Source: Natronincola ferrireducens (GTDB taxonomy: Bacteria > Bacillota > Clostridia > Peptostreptococcales > Natronincolaceae). From it: DNA of 64,000 bases. Below, piece after piece: positions 9,649 to 17,831 of this stretch (position 1 is the first letter of the stretch; each line of letters starts with the position of its first letter). The stretch is taken from the NCBI RefSeq assembly GCF_900100845.1, contig NZ_FNFP01000001.1, positions 992,001 to 1,056,000 of the forward strand, given 5' to 3'. The position numbers were made by a program, and so were the translations under genes. Under the pieces are notes generated by a model, which saw only the letters and a list, made by a program, of their open reading frames with translations, made no database searches and had not been told where the DNA came from.

Positions 9649-9855
9649 ATGACAGTCGGTACCCAGATGCAACAGGCTATTGCAGGCATTCAGAGTGCAG
9701 CAGCCACCATGAAAACCTTCGCTTTAGAAACACAGGATCAAAATGCAAAAAAGGATTTTCAACAAATATCACAAAATCTTGAAAATGCCCTTCAAACTCT
9801 ACAACAAAGACAAAAATATATTGAAACACAAGAACCTCAATTTAAACAACAATAA
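9649..9855 (+). CDS. DUF1657 family protein (last gene of spoVA operon)
   Basis: A 68-aa helical protein, paralogous to the one at 6669 (same length, shared TxxxQMxQ start region and EPQF end). ATG at 9649 follows GGGAGGTG. It closes the spoVA operon; a strong terminator follows. Gln-rich C-terminus. The function is unknown beyond its link to spoVA2mob-type operons. Confidence 0.85.
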   Translation: MTVGTQMQQAIAGIQSAAATMKTFALETQDQNAKKDFQQISQNLENALQTLQQRQKYIETQEPQFKQQ

Positions 9856-9902
9856 AAAAATAAACCTCACTAACATAAAATTGTCGTGGGGTTGTTTTAG
9901 TA

Positions 9903-9946
9903 TAAAAAAGGAGATGCTAAAATCCTATCAGCATCTCCTTTTTTAT
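9903..9946. terminator. Bidirectional terminator between spoVA operon and SASP gene
   Basis: AAAAAAGGAGATGCT pairs with AGCATCTCCTTTTTT across an 11-base loop. A and T runs on both sides let it stop both convergent transcripts. Confidence 0.9.
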
Positions 9947-9965
9947 ACTTTGTATGAGTTATTGG

Positions 9966-10172
9966 TTATTTACCACTCATATTTCTTTCAGCTTGCTCAA
10001 TTAATCTTTTTACCATATATCCACCAACATAACCATTTTCACGGGAAGTTAAATTGCCTTTATCAGTTGATTCATAATTAGTTAATCCTAATTCATTAGC
10101 AATTTCAGTTTTCATTTGATTTAGAGCTTGACGAGCTTCTGGTACAACAATTCTATTGTTTCTTGAAGCCAT
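9966..10172 (-). CDS. Alpha/beta-type small acid-soluble spore protein
   Basis: A DNA-coating spore protein of 68 aa. It shows the family hallmarks: VPEARQALNQMKTEIANELGL, with the germination-protease cleavage region around TEIANELG, and the C-terminal NGYVGGYMVKRLIE block. In the forespore such proteins bind DNA and protect it. Start ATG at 10172 follows GAGGAGGAGAA. A perfect 10-bp inverted repeat lies 28 nt upstream (10201-10224). Confidence 0.97.
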   Translation of the reverse strand: MASRNNRIVVPEARQALNQMKTEIANELGLTNYESTDKGNLTSRENGYVGGYMVKRLIEQAERNMSGK

Positions 10173-10200
10173 AAAATTCTCCTCCTCATCAGATAGATTT

Positions 10201-10224
10201 TACAACATCATCATTGATGTTGTA
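10201..10224. repeat. Perfect 10-bp inverted repeat upstream of the SASP gene
   Basis: TACAACATCA, four-base loop TCAT, TGATGTTGTA. It lies in the leader or promoter region of the minus-strand SASP gene; it may be an mRNA hairpin or an operator. Confidence 0.55.
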
Positions 10225-10355
10225 TTTATAATTTAACCAAATTTCCTTTGAAATATGTTTAGTAGATTTTGAAAAGTCTTTATAATAATGGAAAGATATT
10301 TTTTGTTTTTTTAAAAGATACTTCTGCTATAATAAATAGTGGGAGGATTATAAAT

Positions 10356-11048
10356 ATGGATAAACAACAATTAACAAAAATGCTTTTAGATTTAGGTGCA
10401 GCTAAAGTGGGATACTGTAATTTAAAGGATTTACTGCCCCAGCAATTTCAACATATAAATAACGGTATTACAATAGCCATACGTTTATCAGATCAAGTAA
10501 TTAGTGATATTCATCCACAAAATGGACCCACCCACACTTATTTTCATCATTATAGAACTGTTAATGCTTTTATTGATCAATTAACCTTCAAAGTCGTCAC
10601 ACAATTACAGCAATGGGGGTATCTAGCTATGGCAATTCCAGCCTCACAATCTATTAACAATGAAGGGTGGAATTATAGAGGACTGTTTCAGCATAGGACT
10701 GCTGCCACTAGAGGAGGCATTGGCTGGATTGGCAAAAGCTGTTGTCTTGTAACGGAGGAATTTGGCCCAAGGCTTCGGTTAGGAACAATTTTAACCAATA
10801 TGGATTTTGATTATGATGAACCTATCAATGAGTCCCTATGTGGAGAATGTAGTGTATGTGTGGATTCATGTCCTGCAGGTGCCTTAAAGGGTGCTGTTTG
10901 GACTCCAGGCTTGGAAAGAGAAGAAATCATCAATCCAGAAGTATGTAGTAATCATATGAAAAGCCAATATAAACATATAGGAAGAGGTGCCGTTTGCGGT
11001 ATATGTCTAAAGGTGTGTCCAAAGGGGAAGGAAGTATTAAAGAGATAG
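10356..11048 (+). CDS. Epoxyqueuosine reductase-like double 4Fe-4S protein
   Basis: A 230-aa protein with two ferredoxin-type clusters at the C-terminal end: CGECSVCVDSCPAGAL (near residue 167) and CGICLKVCPKG (near 215), plus the QueG-like HRTAATRGGIGWIGKSC region near 123. QueG needs cobalamin and a 4Fe-4S pair for the last step of queuosine synthesis; this protein is shorter than typical QueG (~350-380 aa) and lacks its C-terminal HEAT repeats, so substrate is uncertain. ATG at 10356 follows GGGAGGAT; an upstream in-frame ATG lacks a ribosome site. Confidence 0.75.
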   Translation: MDKQQLTKMLLDLGAAKVGYCNLKDLLPQQFQHINNGITIAIRLSDQVISDIHPQNGPTHTYFHHYRTVNAFIDQLTFKVVTQLQQWGYLAMAIPASQSINNEGWNYRGLFQHRTAATRGGIGWIGKSCCLVTEEFGPRLRLGTILTNMDFDYDEPINESLCGECSVCVDSCPAGALKGAVWTPGLEREEIINPEVCSNHMKSQYKHIGRGAVCGICLKVCPKGKEVLKR

Positions 11049-11068
11049 GGTAGTAAAGCTACTACCCT
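11047..11068. terminator. Hairpin between convergent genes
   Basis: AGGGTAGTA, loop AAGC, TACTACCCT: nine perfect pairs. No long T run, so termination strength is uncertain. It overlaps the stop codon of the minus-strand gene at 11067. Confidence 0.5.
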
Positions 11069-11255
11069 ATGTTAATTTCCTTTTTATCGGTGTTTTTACA
11101 TCCTTTCTAATGCCATGGTCATGGGTGCTTTCTAGCTGTGCTTTTTGAGATTTAGCTTCACGATGAAAGTGACGCTCTTCATATTTATAGGTTCTTGCAC
11201 TGTATTCCTGCATATCACCTTTAATATTGGTCCATTGGCTTTTTCTTATAGACAT
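11067..11255 (-). CDS. Small hydrophilic protein, 62 aa
   Basis: Very polar and basic, rich in Lys, Arg, His and Glu, with no membrane segment. Start ATG at 11255 follows GAGGTGA. I do not recognise a family. The good ribosome site and isolated position support a real gene; its stop codon lies in the hairpin that ends the neighbouring gene. Confidence 0.55.
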   Translation of the reverse strand: MSIRKSQWTNIKGDMQEYSARTYKYEERHFHREAKSQKAQLESTHDHGIRKDVKTPIKRKLT

Positions 11256-11418
11256 AAAATCACCTCATAAATAGTTTTAGCATTTTTTTATAAATGATGT
11301 TGAACATAATTTGTTAATTAAGGAAATTTTCATAAATAAAAATTTATAAATTTTACTAGTTCTTAGCTGGTGTTTTATTACAAATTTCTGTAGGGTATAA
11401 CAACCTCCTACAGCCTCC

Positions 11419-12348
11419 TTAGTCCCTCACCATTAGGGTAGAAAGTTTGACAAACAACGGAATAAAGGGTAGGAAGATAATCGTACTGAAAACATTAAAA
11501 ATACTATGGGCATTGGCAATTTGTCGAGCAGGATTAATTGGAGATAAGGTTATTGAAAGTCTACATAAAATCTCTATAAAAGGAAACATTAACACTACTC
11601 CCCACAGATTAAAGAGGATATGAATAAGGGCCGCTCTTTTTCCTATGGAAGTGAGATGAATACTGGCTAAAAGAGTAGTAACGCAGGTGCCTATATTTTG
11701 ACCTAGCAAAATAGCAATAGCAGCTGTTAAAGAAATCAAATGATTTGTGGCTAAAGATTGTAATATTGCTATTCCTGTACTGCTGCTTTGAATAATAGCA
11801 GTAGTGCAGAACCCCAGAATAACCCCTAATATAGGCTTTGTTCCAAACTCCAATAAAATCTCTTGAAATCTAACAAGGCTTGCTAAAGGAGACACCCCCT
11901 TGCTTAATAGGTCAATTCCTATGAAGAGGAGGGCAAAGCCCATAAATATCTCTCCAAAGAATCGAAGCCTTCTGTTGGTCTTATGTAGAGAAAGAAAAAG
12001 ACCTATCATGAGGGGGATAAAAACGTATCTACTAGGTTGAAATGCAATAAGCTGGGCTGTAAGGGTGGTGCCGATATTAGCTCCCATAATAATAGCAGCA
12101 GCTTGATATAGATTCAGGAGATTGGCCTCCACTAAGCCTACAATAATGATAGTAGTACCACTACTGGACTGTAAAAGGGCAGTAGTAAGGATGCCAATAG
12201 CAATGCCTAGGATGGGATGGATTTTCAAGTTCCGGATAGCATAGCTTAAACGACTGGAAGTCACTTCCTTTAAACCATTGGTTAAAAACTTCATACCTAA
12301 TAAAAATAAACCTAATCCCGTAGCCATATTTGATACTACAATCAGCAA
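11419..12348 (-). CDS. Na/Pi-cotransporter family membrane protein, 309 aa
   Basis: A polytopic membrane protein with the duplicated NaPi-II signature: LLQSSSGTTIIIVGL (about residues 60-75) and AIIQSSSTGIAILQSL (about 185-200). Such proteins import phosphate with sodium. It has both Na_Pi_cotrans repeats but no C-terminal PhoU domain, so it is a short form. The likely start is TTG at 12348, six nt after AGAGGTGA; an in-frame GTG at 12357 lies inside that ribosome site. Confidence 0.82.
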   Translation of the reverse strand: MLIVVSNMATGLGLFLLGMKFLTNGLKEVTSSRLSYAIRNLKIHPILGIAIGILTTALLQSSSGTTIIIVGLVEANLLNLYQAAAIIMGANIGTTLTAQLIAFQPSRYVFIPLMIGLFLSLHKTNRRLRFFGEIFMGFALLFIGIDLLSKGVSPLASLVRFQEILLEFGTKPILGVILGFCTTAIIQSSSTGIAILQSLATNHLISLTAAIAILLGQNIGTCVTTLLASIHLTSIGKRAALIHILFNLWGVVLMFPFIEILCRLSITLSPINPARQIANAHSIFNVFSTIIFLPFIPLFVKLSTLMVRD

Positions 12349-12437
12349 ATAAATCACCTCTTAATTAAATATACGCAGGGAAAAGAACAATACAACTTTT
12401 AAAAAATAAATTTGCAAAATTACACATTGACAAATAA

Positions 12438-12466
12438 TTGACAAATTTCAAAACCCTATATATAAT
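12438..12466 (+). promoter_or_regulatory. Near-consensus promoter for the FmdE-family gene
   Basis: TTGACA at 12438-12443 and TATAAT at 12461-12466 with an ideal 17-nt spacer. A second TTGACA lies at 12427-12432. Transcription from about 12473 would give a ~110-nt leader. Confidence 0.8.
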
Positions 12467-12509
12467 GGATTTATAGGATGTTAAACAATATAAAATTATA
12501 ACAAAAATA

Positions 12510-12570
12510 ATAGTCATGAAGACTTTGCAACCATGAAGGATGCAGTTTGTTTTCATGGCTATATTTTTTG
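12510..12570 (+). promoter_or_regulatory. Structured leader of the FmdE-family gene
   Basis: ATAGTCATGAA (12510-12520) pairs with TTCATGGCTAT (12552-12562) as 11 contiguous pairs with one G-U. Inside, TGCAACC (12526-12532) pairs with GGATGCA (12538-12544), with one mismatch, around loop ATGAA. A competing helix pairs CCATGAA (12531-12537) with TTCATGG (12552-12558). A T-rich tract follows, then the ribosome site. Mutually exclusive helices suggest a switch; I could not match it to a known riboswitch class. Confidence 0.5.
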
Positions 12571-12584
12571 GAGGAGATGAAAAT

Positions 12585-13109
12585 ATGGATAAAAAATTAT
12601 GGGAAAAGTGTGTAGCGTTTCATGGACATGAGTGTCCTGGTTTAGCTATTGGATTTAAGGTCAGTGAAGCAGCTATGAAAAAGCTAGGGATTGATTTTTC
12701 AAAGGATGAAGACGTAGTTTGTGTTACAGAAAACGATGCCTGTGGTGTTGATGCTATTCAAGTATTGTTGGGCTGTAGCTTTGGAAAGGGGAACCTTATC
12801 TATAGAGGAACAGGAAAGCAGGCCTTCAGTTTTTTCCATAGACCCACCAATCAAAGTATTAGAATCGTAACAAAACCCTTTAAAGGAGAAATGGGTAGGG
12901 AGGAGAGACAAGCATATTTATTGAATGCACCGGTAGAGGACTTATTTGATTTTAAAGCCCCAACCTTTGAACTCCCTGAAAGAGCTAGACTATTTCAAAC
13001 CATCACCTGTGAAGCCTGTGGAGAGGGGGCTCCTGAGCATAAGGTACGCTTGATGGAGGGACAAAAGGTTTGTTTAGATTGCTTTAAAGATTATTCGAGG
13101 GAGTTGTAA
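12585..13109 (+). CDS. FmdE-family protein with C-terminal zinc finger
   Basis: 174 aa. N-terminal FmdE domain with the FHGHECPGLAIG motif (residues 10-21) and the conserved ENDACGVDAIQVLLGC stretch (near 47-62). The C-terminal end has paired CEAC and CLDC motifs, a zinc-ribbon. FmdE is named after formylmethanofuran dehydrogenase, and family members occur in bacteria near molybdenum or tungsten enzyme genes; the exact function is unproven. GGAGGAGATG precedes the ATG. A strong promoter and folded leader lie upstream. Confidence 0.88.
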   Translation: MDKKLWEKCVAFHGHECPGLAIGFKVSEAAMKKLGIDFSKDEDVVCVTENDACGVDAIQVLLGCSFGKGNLIYRGTGKQAFSFFHRPTNQSIRIVTKPFKGEMGREERQAYLLNAPVEDLFDFKAPTFELPERARLFQTITCEACGEGAPEHKVRLMEGQKVCLDCFKDYSREL

Positions 13110-13163
13110 AAACTATATCCTTTATTTAGGTTATTAGCATAGTATTTCCTACATATGTATTAG

Positions 13164-13191
13164 TTGACAAAATATTAAAATTTATTATAAT
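13164..13191 (+). promoter_or_regulatory. Promoter of the first cobalamin riboswitch operon
   Basis: TTGACA at 13164-13169 and TATAAT at 13186-13191, spacer 16 nt; transcription would begin about 30 nt before the aptamer. Confidence 0.7.
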
Positions 13192-13228
13192 AAAAGTGAA
13201 TTGTGATGTTTTTAAAATTCTATAAAAA

Positions 13229-13380
13229 TAGAAGGTGCCCTTAAAAAGGGTTAAAAGGGAAAGTGGTGCAAGACCACTACAGCCCCCGCTACTGTAATTG
13301 GTGACGAAATCTGAGGAAGCCATTGGGAAACCGAGAAGGCCAGAAAGTAGGAGGAACCATAAGTCAGGAAACCTGCCTTG
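13229..13380 (+). promoter_or_regulatory. Cobalamin riboswitch
   Basis: Shows the family's conserved parts in order: GGTGCCC near 13234, GGGAAAGTGGTGCAAG (13257 on), CCCCCGCTACTGTAA (13282-13296), and the B12-box-like AAGTCAGGAAACCTGCC (13361-13377). It senses a cobalamin and normally shuts off downstream genes. A terminator hairpin follows at 13448. The genes it controls are a methyltransferase and an ABC importer. Confidence 0.95.
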
Positions 13381-13447
13381 TATTTTAAAAAAGCAAGCCT
13401 TCGGAGGGGAGGAAAGAAAATGCGATATACATGTATTTTTTGACGTT

Positions 13448-13503
13448 AACCATGAAGGTAAAGAAAAGAACAAAAGGTTCTTATCTTATTTTCATGGTTT
13501 TTC
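13448..13503 (+). terminator. Expression-platform terminator of the first cobalamin riboswitch
   Basis: AACCATGAA (13448-13456) pairs with TTCATGGTT (13491-13499), with an inner AAGAAC/GTTCTT helix, followed by a T-rich tract. It lies between the aptamer and the first gene, as expected for transcription control. Confidence 0.7.
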
Positions 13504-13528
13504 ATTTTATAAAAAAGGAGTTGTTGAT

Positions 13529-14359
13529 ATGATGGAACAAGATTTAAACTACTGGATAGAAAAATGGCAACCAAAGAAATTAAGTTCTTCTGCCACCTCA
13601 GAATTTTGGAATAAAAGGGCTAAAAGCTATAATAGAGATGTTTTTGAAAAACAAGAAGAATCCAATTATGTTATTGACTTATTAGAAAAATATAATTTGC
13701 TACAAAAAAATAACAGAGTACTAGACATTGGTTGTGGACCTGGAAAAAATACAATCCCTATGGCAAAAAAATGTGAAGAAGTAATTGCTTTGGATATATC
13801 CCAAGAGATGCTGGAATATGTGGGGGAACATGGGAAAGAACATGGTCTAGACAATATTGTATGTCATGAAAAAAATTGGGAGGATATTAGTTTAGATGAA
13901 TATGGATGGGAAAAAAAGTTTGACCTTGTTGTAGCTTCTATGACACCGGGGGTATATAACTTCTCGACTTTAAAGAAAATGTTGGATGCCAGCAAAGGCT
14001 ATTGTTATTTAAGTGGATTTATTAACCGTAGGGATGAAATTTGGAGTAGGTTAGAGAAAGAAATTTTAGGAGAACATAATGGGAATAAATCGAGAGAAGA
14101 TAAAATTTATTATATCTTTAATATATTGTGGAATTTAGGCTATCATCCAGAGATCCATTACTTTGATAGAACCTGGGAGCATGTATGGTCTTTAGAAGAG
14201 ACTATTGATTTGTACAAACAAAGGTTTAACATAAACCACACCCTTAAAGAAGAGGAAATAAAAAAGATAGAAGCTTTCCTTACAGCTCATCAGCAGGAGG
14301 GAAAGGTAATAGAGAAAACTGAAGCTAAAATAGCTGTATTAATCTGGAAGGTTGAATAA
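13529..14359 (+). CDS. Class I SAM-dependent methyltransferase
   Basis: 276 aa. Motif I, VLDIGCGPGKNTIPMA, lies near residue 67, and motif post-I, VIALDISQEML, near 88. The acceptor is not known. It is the first gene after a cobalamin riboswitch and is followed within 12 nt by a complete nickel/peptide-type importer, so it probably acts on the imported compound or its metal chelator. ATG at 13529 (or 13532) is 8 nt after GGAG; the frame is open upstream through the riboswitch, which is not coding. Confidence 0.85.
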   Translation: MMEQDLNYWIEKWQPKKLSSSATSEFWNKRAKSYNRDVFEKQEESNYVIDLLEKYNLLQKNNRVLDIGCGPGKNTIPMAKKCEEVIALDISQEMLEYVGEHGKEHGLDNIVCHEKNWEDISLDEYGWEKKFDLVVASMTPGVYNFSTLKKMLDASKGYCYLSGFINRRDEIWSRLEKEILGEHNGNKSREDKIYYIFNILWNLGYHPEIHYFDRTWEHVWSLEETIDLYKQRFNINHTLKEEEIKKIEAFLTAHQQEGKVIEKTEAKIAVLIWKVE

Positions 14360-14371
14360 CGAGGGGGGGTA

Positions 14372-15982
14372 ATGATGTTGAAAATTAAAGGATTGAAAAA
14401 AATATTAGTAGTGGGTTTAATTGTTATGATGGTGTTTTCTTTAATAGGGTGTAGTTCTACCACTGAGGAGGGAAGTGCTGGAGAGACAGTAGCCAATGAA
14501 GTAGAGGAAGATAAGAATACAGAACCAGTAGTAATAAGACAAGAAGGAGGGGATTGGGGATATCCTTCACCCTATCTCCACTATTCTAGAGGACCTGGTG
14601 GATATAAGATGCAGTTGAGTTTTGATAGCCTTTTAGAAAGGGATGAAGATGGATTAATTCCTTGGTTGGCAAAGGAATGGGAAACAACAGAGGATGGTCT
14701 TGCCTACATATTTACCCTACAGGAAAATGTAAAGTGGCATGACGGGGAGATTGTTACACCAGAAGATGTAAAATTTTCCTTTGAATATTTTGAGAAACAT
14801 TCACCAGTATGGAACCCGGTGTCAATGCAGGGTAAGCCCTTTGTTGAAGAAATTGAAATTTTAGAAGATAATCAAATAAAGTTTGTTCTATCCCAAAAAA
14901 ATGCAACAATTTTAGAAAAAATAGGGGATGTAAGAATTATTCCTCAGCACATCTGGGAAGAAGTAGAGGAACCAGAAGCCTTTGATGATGAAAAAGCTGT
15001 CATAGGTTGTGGACCCTATAGACTAACGGGCTACAGCAAAGAGCATGGCACCTATGAATTTACAGCCTTTGAGGATTACTGGGGGCCAAAGCAAAGGGTA
15101 GAAAAAATTCAATTTCTTCCTGTAAGCGATGCTGTGCTGGCCTTTGAAAACAATCAAGTAGATATTATAGGGATAGGTAGCGACTTGGTGGATAGATATA
15201 AAGGAGATGGCCAATTTACAATATTAGAAAACCCTGGATTTTGGGGCTATCGCTTGATTTTCAATATGGAAAGAAATCCCTTGCTTAAAGAAAAGGAAAT
15301 TCGTCAAGCCATTGCCTATGGTATAGACCAAGAGGAAATGGTGGAAAAGGTGGCAAGGGGTGCAGCTATTGTAGGAAGTGCAGGATATTTACCAGAGGAT
15401 CATATATGGCATAACCCAAAGGTAAAGAAGTATACCTTTAATGAAGAAGAGGCAAAGTCTTTGCTGGGAGACAAGAAACTATCCCTTCAGCTCTTGGTGG
15501 GGGATAGCAATCCAGAGGTAAGAATTGCAGAGTTAATGAAGATTAGTTTAAATAAAGTAGGTATCGAAGTAAATATTAAAAGTGTAGATATGAAGGCAAG
15601 GGACAATGCTGTAACCACCGGAGATTATGAATTAGCTTTAATCGGCCATGGTGGTTGGGGTGGTGACGCCGATGGTCTAAGGGTAAGATATGCTTCTGAT
15701 GTAAAGAGTGACGGTTCCTCTGCTACAAATGCTATTCCCGGGTATGATAATCAAGAAATAAGAAGATTAGCAGAAGAACAACTAAGGGAAATGAATGTTG
15801 AGAAACGTAAGGAGCTTATCTTTGCACTACAGGAATTGATTGCAGAGGAGATTCCAATGATTCCTATTTACAATACCACTGGATATACCCTGTATCGACC
15901 TGAAACCTATGATGGCTGGATGTATATGTTTGATCATCATAGTGTCAGTCACAGCAAATTATCTTATCTAGAAAGAAAGTAG
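14372..15982 (+). CDS. ABC importer substrate-binding lipoprotein (SBP_bac_5)
   Basis: 536 aa with a lipoprotein signal ending LIGCSS (Cys near residue 27). The mature part is a family 5 solute-binding protein (dipeptide, oligopeptide or nickel type): LAKEWETTEDGLAYIFTLQ near 100, VKWHDGEIVTPEDVKFSFEY, and IRQAIAYGIDQEEMV near 310. It delivers substrate to the two permeases downstream. Being cobalamin-riboswitch-controlled, a cobalt chelate or corrinoid-related substrate is plausible (inference). Starts at ATGATG after GAGGGGGGG. Confidence 0.9.
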   Translation: MMLKIKGLKKILVVGLIVMMVFSLIGCSSTTEEGSAGETVANEVEEDKNTEPVVIRQEGGDWGYPSPYLHYSRGPGGYKMQLSFDSLLERDEDGLIPWLAKEWETTEDGLAYIFTLQENVKWHDGEIVTPEDVKFSFEYFEKHSPVWNPVSMQGKPFVEEIEILEDNQIKFVLSQKNATILEKIGDVRIIPQHIWEEVEEPEAFDDEKAVIGCGPYRLTGYSKEHGTYEFTAFEDYWGPKQRVEKIQFLPVSDAVLAFENNQVDIIGIGSDLVDRYKGDGQFTILENPGFWGYRLIFNMERNPLLKEKEIRQAIAYGIDQEEMVEKVARGAAIVGSAGYLPEDHIWHNPKVKKYTFNEEEAKSLLGDKKLSLQLLVGDSNPEVRIAELMKISLNKVGIEVNIKSVDMKARDNAVTTGDYELALIGHGGWGGDADGLRVRYASDVKSDGSSATNAIPGYDNQEIRRLAEEQLREMNVEKRKELIFALQELIAEEIPMIPIYNTTGYTLYRPETYDGWMYMFDHHSVSHSKLSYLERK

Positions 15983-15992
15983 CTGTTTGGTT

Positions 15993-16973
15993 ATGTTTAA
16001 GAAGGCAGAAATGACAAAAGCAAAGCAATATATTATAACCTTTCTATGTATTATAACATTAAATTTCTTTATTCCCAGGCTGATGCCTGGGGACCCCTTT
16101 ACTTTTTTATCGGCAGAAGAAGGGCAGGTCCACACAGCTTTCTCCCATGAGGACATAGAAAAATACAAAGCCTATTATGGTCTAGATAAACCCTTAGGTC
16201 ATCAATACATAAACTATGTAAAAAATATTTTTAAAGGGGATTTAGGTTATAGTATTTTTTATAAGGAAAAGGTACTTACAATTGTTATAGGAAGGATTCC
16301 TTGGACATTATTTTTAGTAATTTTAGCAATCATCAGCAGTTCTATTATAGGTGTTTTTCTGGGAAGCTTATCTGCCTACTGGAGGGATTCACCTATAGAT
16401 AAATTTTTATATTTTTTCTTTATTACTTTATCTGAGATTCCTTCTTTTTTAGTAGCCTTTGTGTTGTTGTTCTTTTTATCTGCCCAATTGAAGCTTTTTC
16501 CATTATCGGGAGGTATGAGTCATTTTGTAGAATTCTCTTCTATGGGGGATAAAATTTGGGATATGATATATCATGCAATACTACCTTTGATAGCCTTAAC
16601 TGTTACGAGAATAGGGGAATTTTATTTATTAACCCGTAACAGTATGATCCACGTATTACAAAAGGATTATATTAGAACTGCTAAGGGAAAAGGGTTAAAA
16701 AAAGCAAGAATTCTATTTCTTCATGGCTTTAGAAATGCTATACCCCCTGTAATTACTAGAATTTTTTTAAGTCTTGGTGGTATTTTAGGGGGAGCAGTTT
16801 TAGTAGAAAATGTATTTCGCTATCCAGGCATTGGGGGGCTAATAAGGCAGGCGGTATTTTTTCGAGACTATCCTTTAATACAGGGGATATTTTTAGTAAT
16901 GACTTTATTGGTTTTAACAATGAATTATGTAGCAGAAATTGTTTATAAAAAATTAGACCCTAGGGTGAATTAG
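15993..16973 (+). CDS. ABC importer permease, NikB/DppB type
   Basis: 326 aa with six membrane segments. The N-terminal RLMPGDPF stretch and the EAA-loop region (RTAKGKGLKKARILFLHGFRNA near residue 228) are typical of DppB/NikB permeases. ATG at 15993 is taken; a TTG at 15987 is the alternative, and the ribosome site is weak, so it may be translated by coupling to the gene before. Stop is directly adjacent to the next ATG. Confidence 0.9.
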   Translation: MFKKAEMTKAKQYIITFLCIITLNFFIPRLMPGDPFTFLSAEEGQVHTAFSHEDIEKYKAYYGLDKPLGHQYINYVKNIFKGDLGYSIFYKEKVLTIVIGRIPWTLFLVILAIISSSIIGVFLGSLSAYWRDSPIDKFLYFFFITLSEIPSFLVAFVLLFFLSAQLKLFPLSGGMSHFVEFSSMGDKIWDMIYHAILPLIALTVTRIGEFYLLTRNSMIHVLQKDYIRTAKGKGLKKARILFLHGFRNAIPPVITRIFLSLGGILGGAVLVENVFRYPGIGGLIRQAVFFRDYPLIQGIFLVMTLLVLTMNYVAEIVYKKLDPRVN

Positions 16974-17831
16974 ATGAAAAGTATATTCAATCGTGTTAAA
17001 TATTTTTCTTTAGTAGGAAAACTATCTTTGTTCATTTTTTTGTTTTTTATTATTTTAGCAATTTTTGGTGGTTTCCTGTCTCCACACCCCTACGACATCC
17101 CATCAGGAGCTGCCCTGCAGCCACCCTCTAAAGGCCACTGGATGGGGACGGATGATTTAGGAATTGATCTTTGGGCGCAAATTTGTCATGGTGCTAGAAT
17201 TAGTCTAACGGTGGGATTAGTAACGGCTTTTGTTGGGGTTGTCGGTGGAGGGATGCTGGGAATATACGCTGGGTATTATGGGGGGAAAATAGATGGTTGG
17301 ATTATGCGACTAATAGATTTGATCATCGTTATTCCTGAATTGCCTATGATGATTGTATTGGGTGCTTTTTTTGGACCTAGCTTAAGAAATATTATTATTG
17401 TACTGAGCTTATTTTCCTGGACAACACCTGCTAGAATTATACGATCTAAAATATTATCCATAAAAGAAGAAAAGTATATAAAGATAGCAGAGGGTTATGG
17501 GGCAGGATTTTTATATATTACCAGCAAACATTTTTTACCTCAAGTGTTTTCGTTAATGATGGTAAATTTTATTAAACTAATTAGCAAAGCAATTGTAGCA
17601 GAGGCTGGACTTTCATTTTTAGGTTTAGGAGACCCTACATCAAAAAGCTGGGGTCTTATGCTAAATCATGCTTTAGCCTTTCAAGGTATTTATTTTACAG
17701 AATTTTGGAAGTGGTGGGTACTATTTCCCCTTGGCTGTACCTTGATGGTTGTTTTATCAGTTTCTTTTGTAGGGAAAGAAATAGAAAGAAAAAGGGTGAG
17801 TACTTATGGAAAAGCAACTGTTAACAATTGA
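16974..17831 (+). CDS. ABC importer permease, NikC/DppC type
   Basis: 285 aa. N-terminal FGGFLSPHPYDIPSGAALQPPS and GTDDLGIDLWAQICHGARISL blocks are characteristic of DppC/NikC partners. The EAA loop (KIAEGYGAGFLYITSKHFLPQ) lies near residue 172. Start codon follows the preceding stop without a gap; its end overlaps the ATPase gene by 26 nt, indicating a tight operon. Confidence 0.92.
   Translation: MKSIFNRVKYFSLVGKLSLFIFLFFIILAIFGGFLSPHPYDIPSGAALQPPSKGHWMGTDDLGIDLWAQICHGARISLTVGLVTAFVGVVGGGMLGIYAGYYGGKIDGWIMRLIDLIIVIPELPMMIVLGAFFGPSLRNIIIVLSLFSWTTPARIIRSKILSIKEEKYIKIAEGYGAGFLYITSKHFLPQVFSLMMVNFIKLISKAIVAEAGLSFLGLGDPTSKSWGLMLNHALAFQGIYFTEFWKWWVLFPLGCTLMVVLSVSFVGKEIERKRVSTYGKATVNN

Noticed and set aside
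12540-12584. Upstream in-frame start of the FmdE-family gene.
   Set aside because: It falls inside the folded leader and has no ribosome site; GGAGGAGATG points to the ATG at 12585.
13298-13528. Upstream in-frame extension of the methyltransferase gene.
   Set aside because: The extension overlaps the cobalamin aptamer and terminator; a proper ribosome site and ATG lie at 13529.
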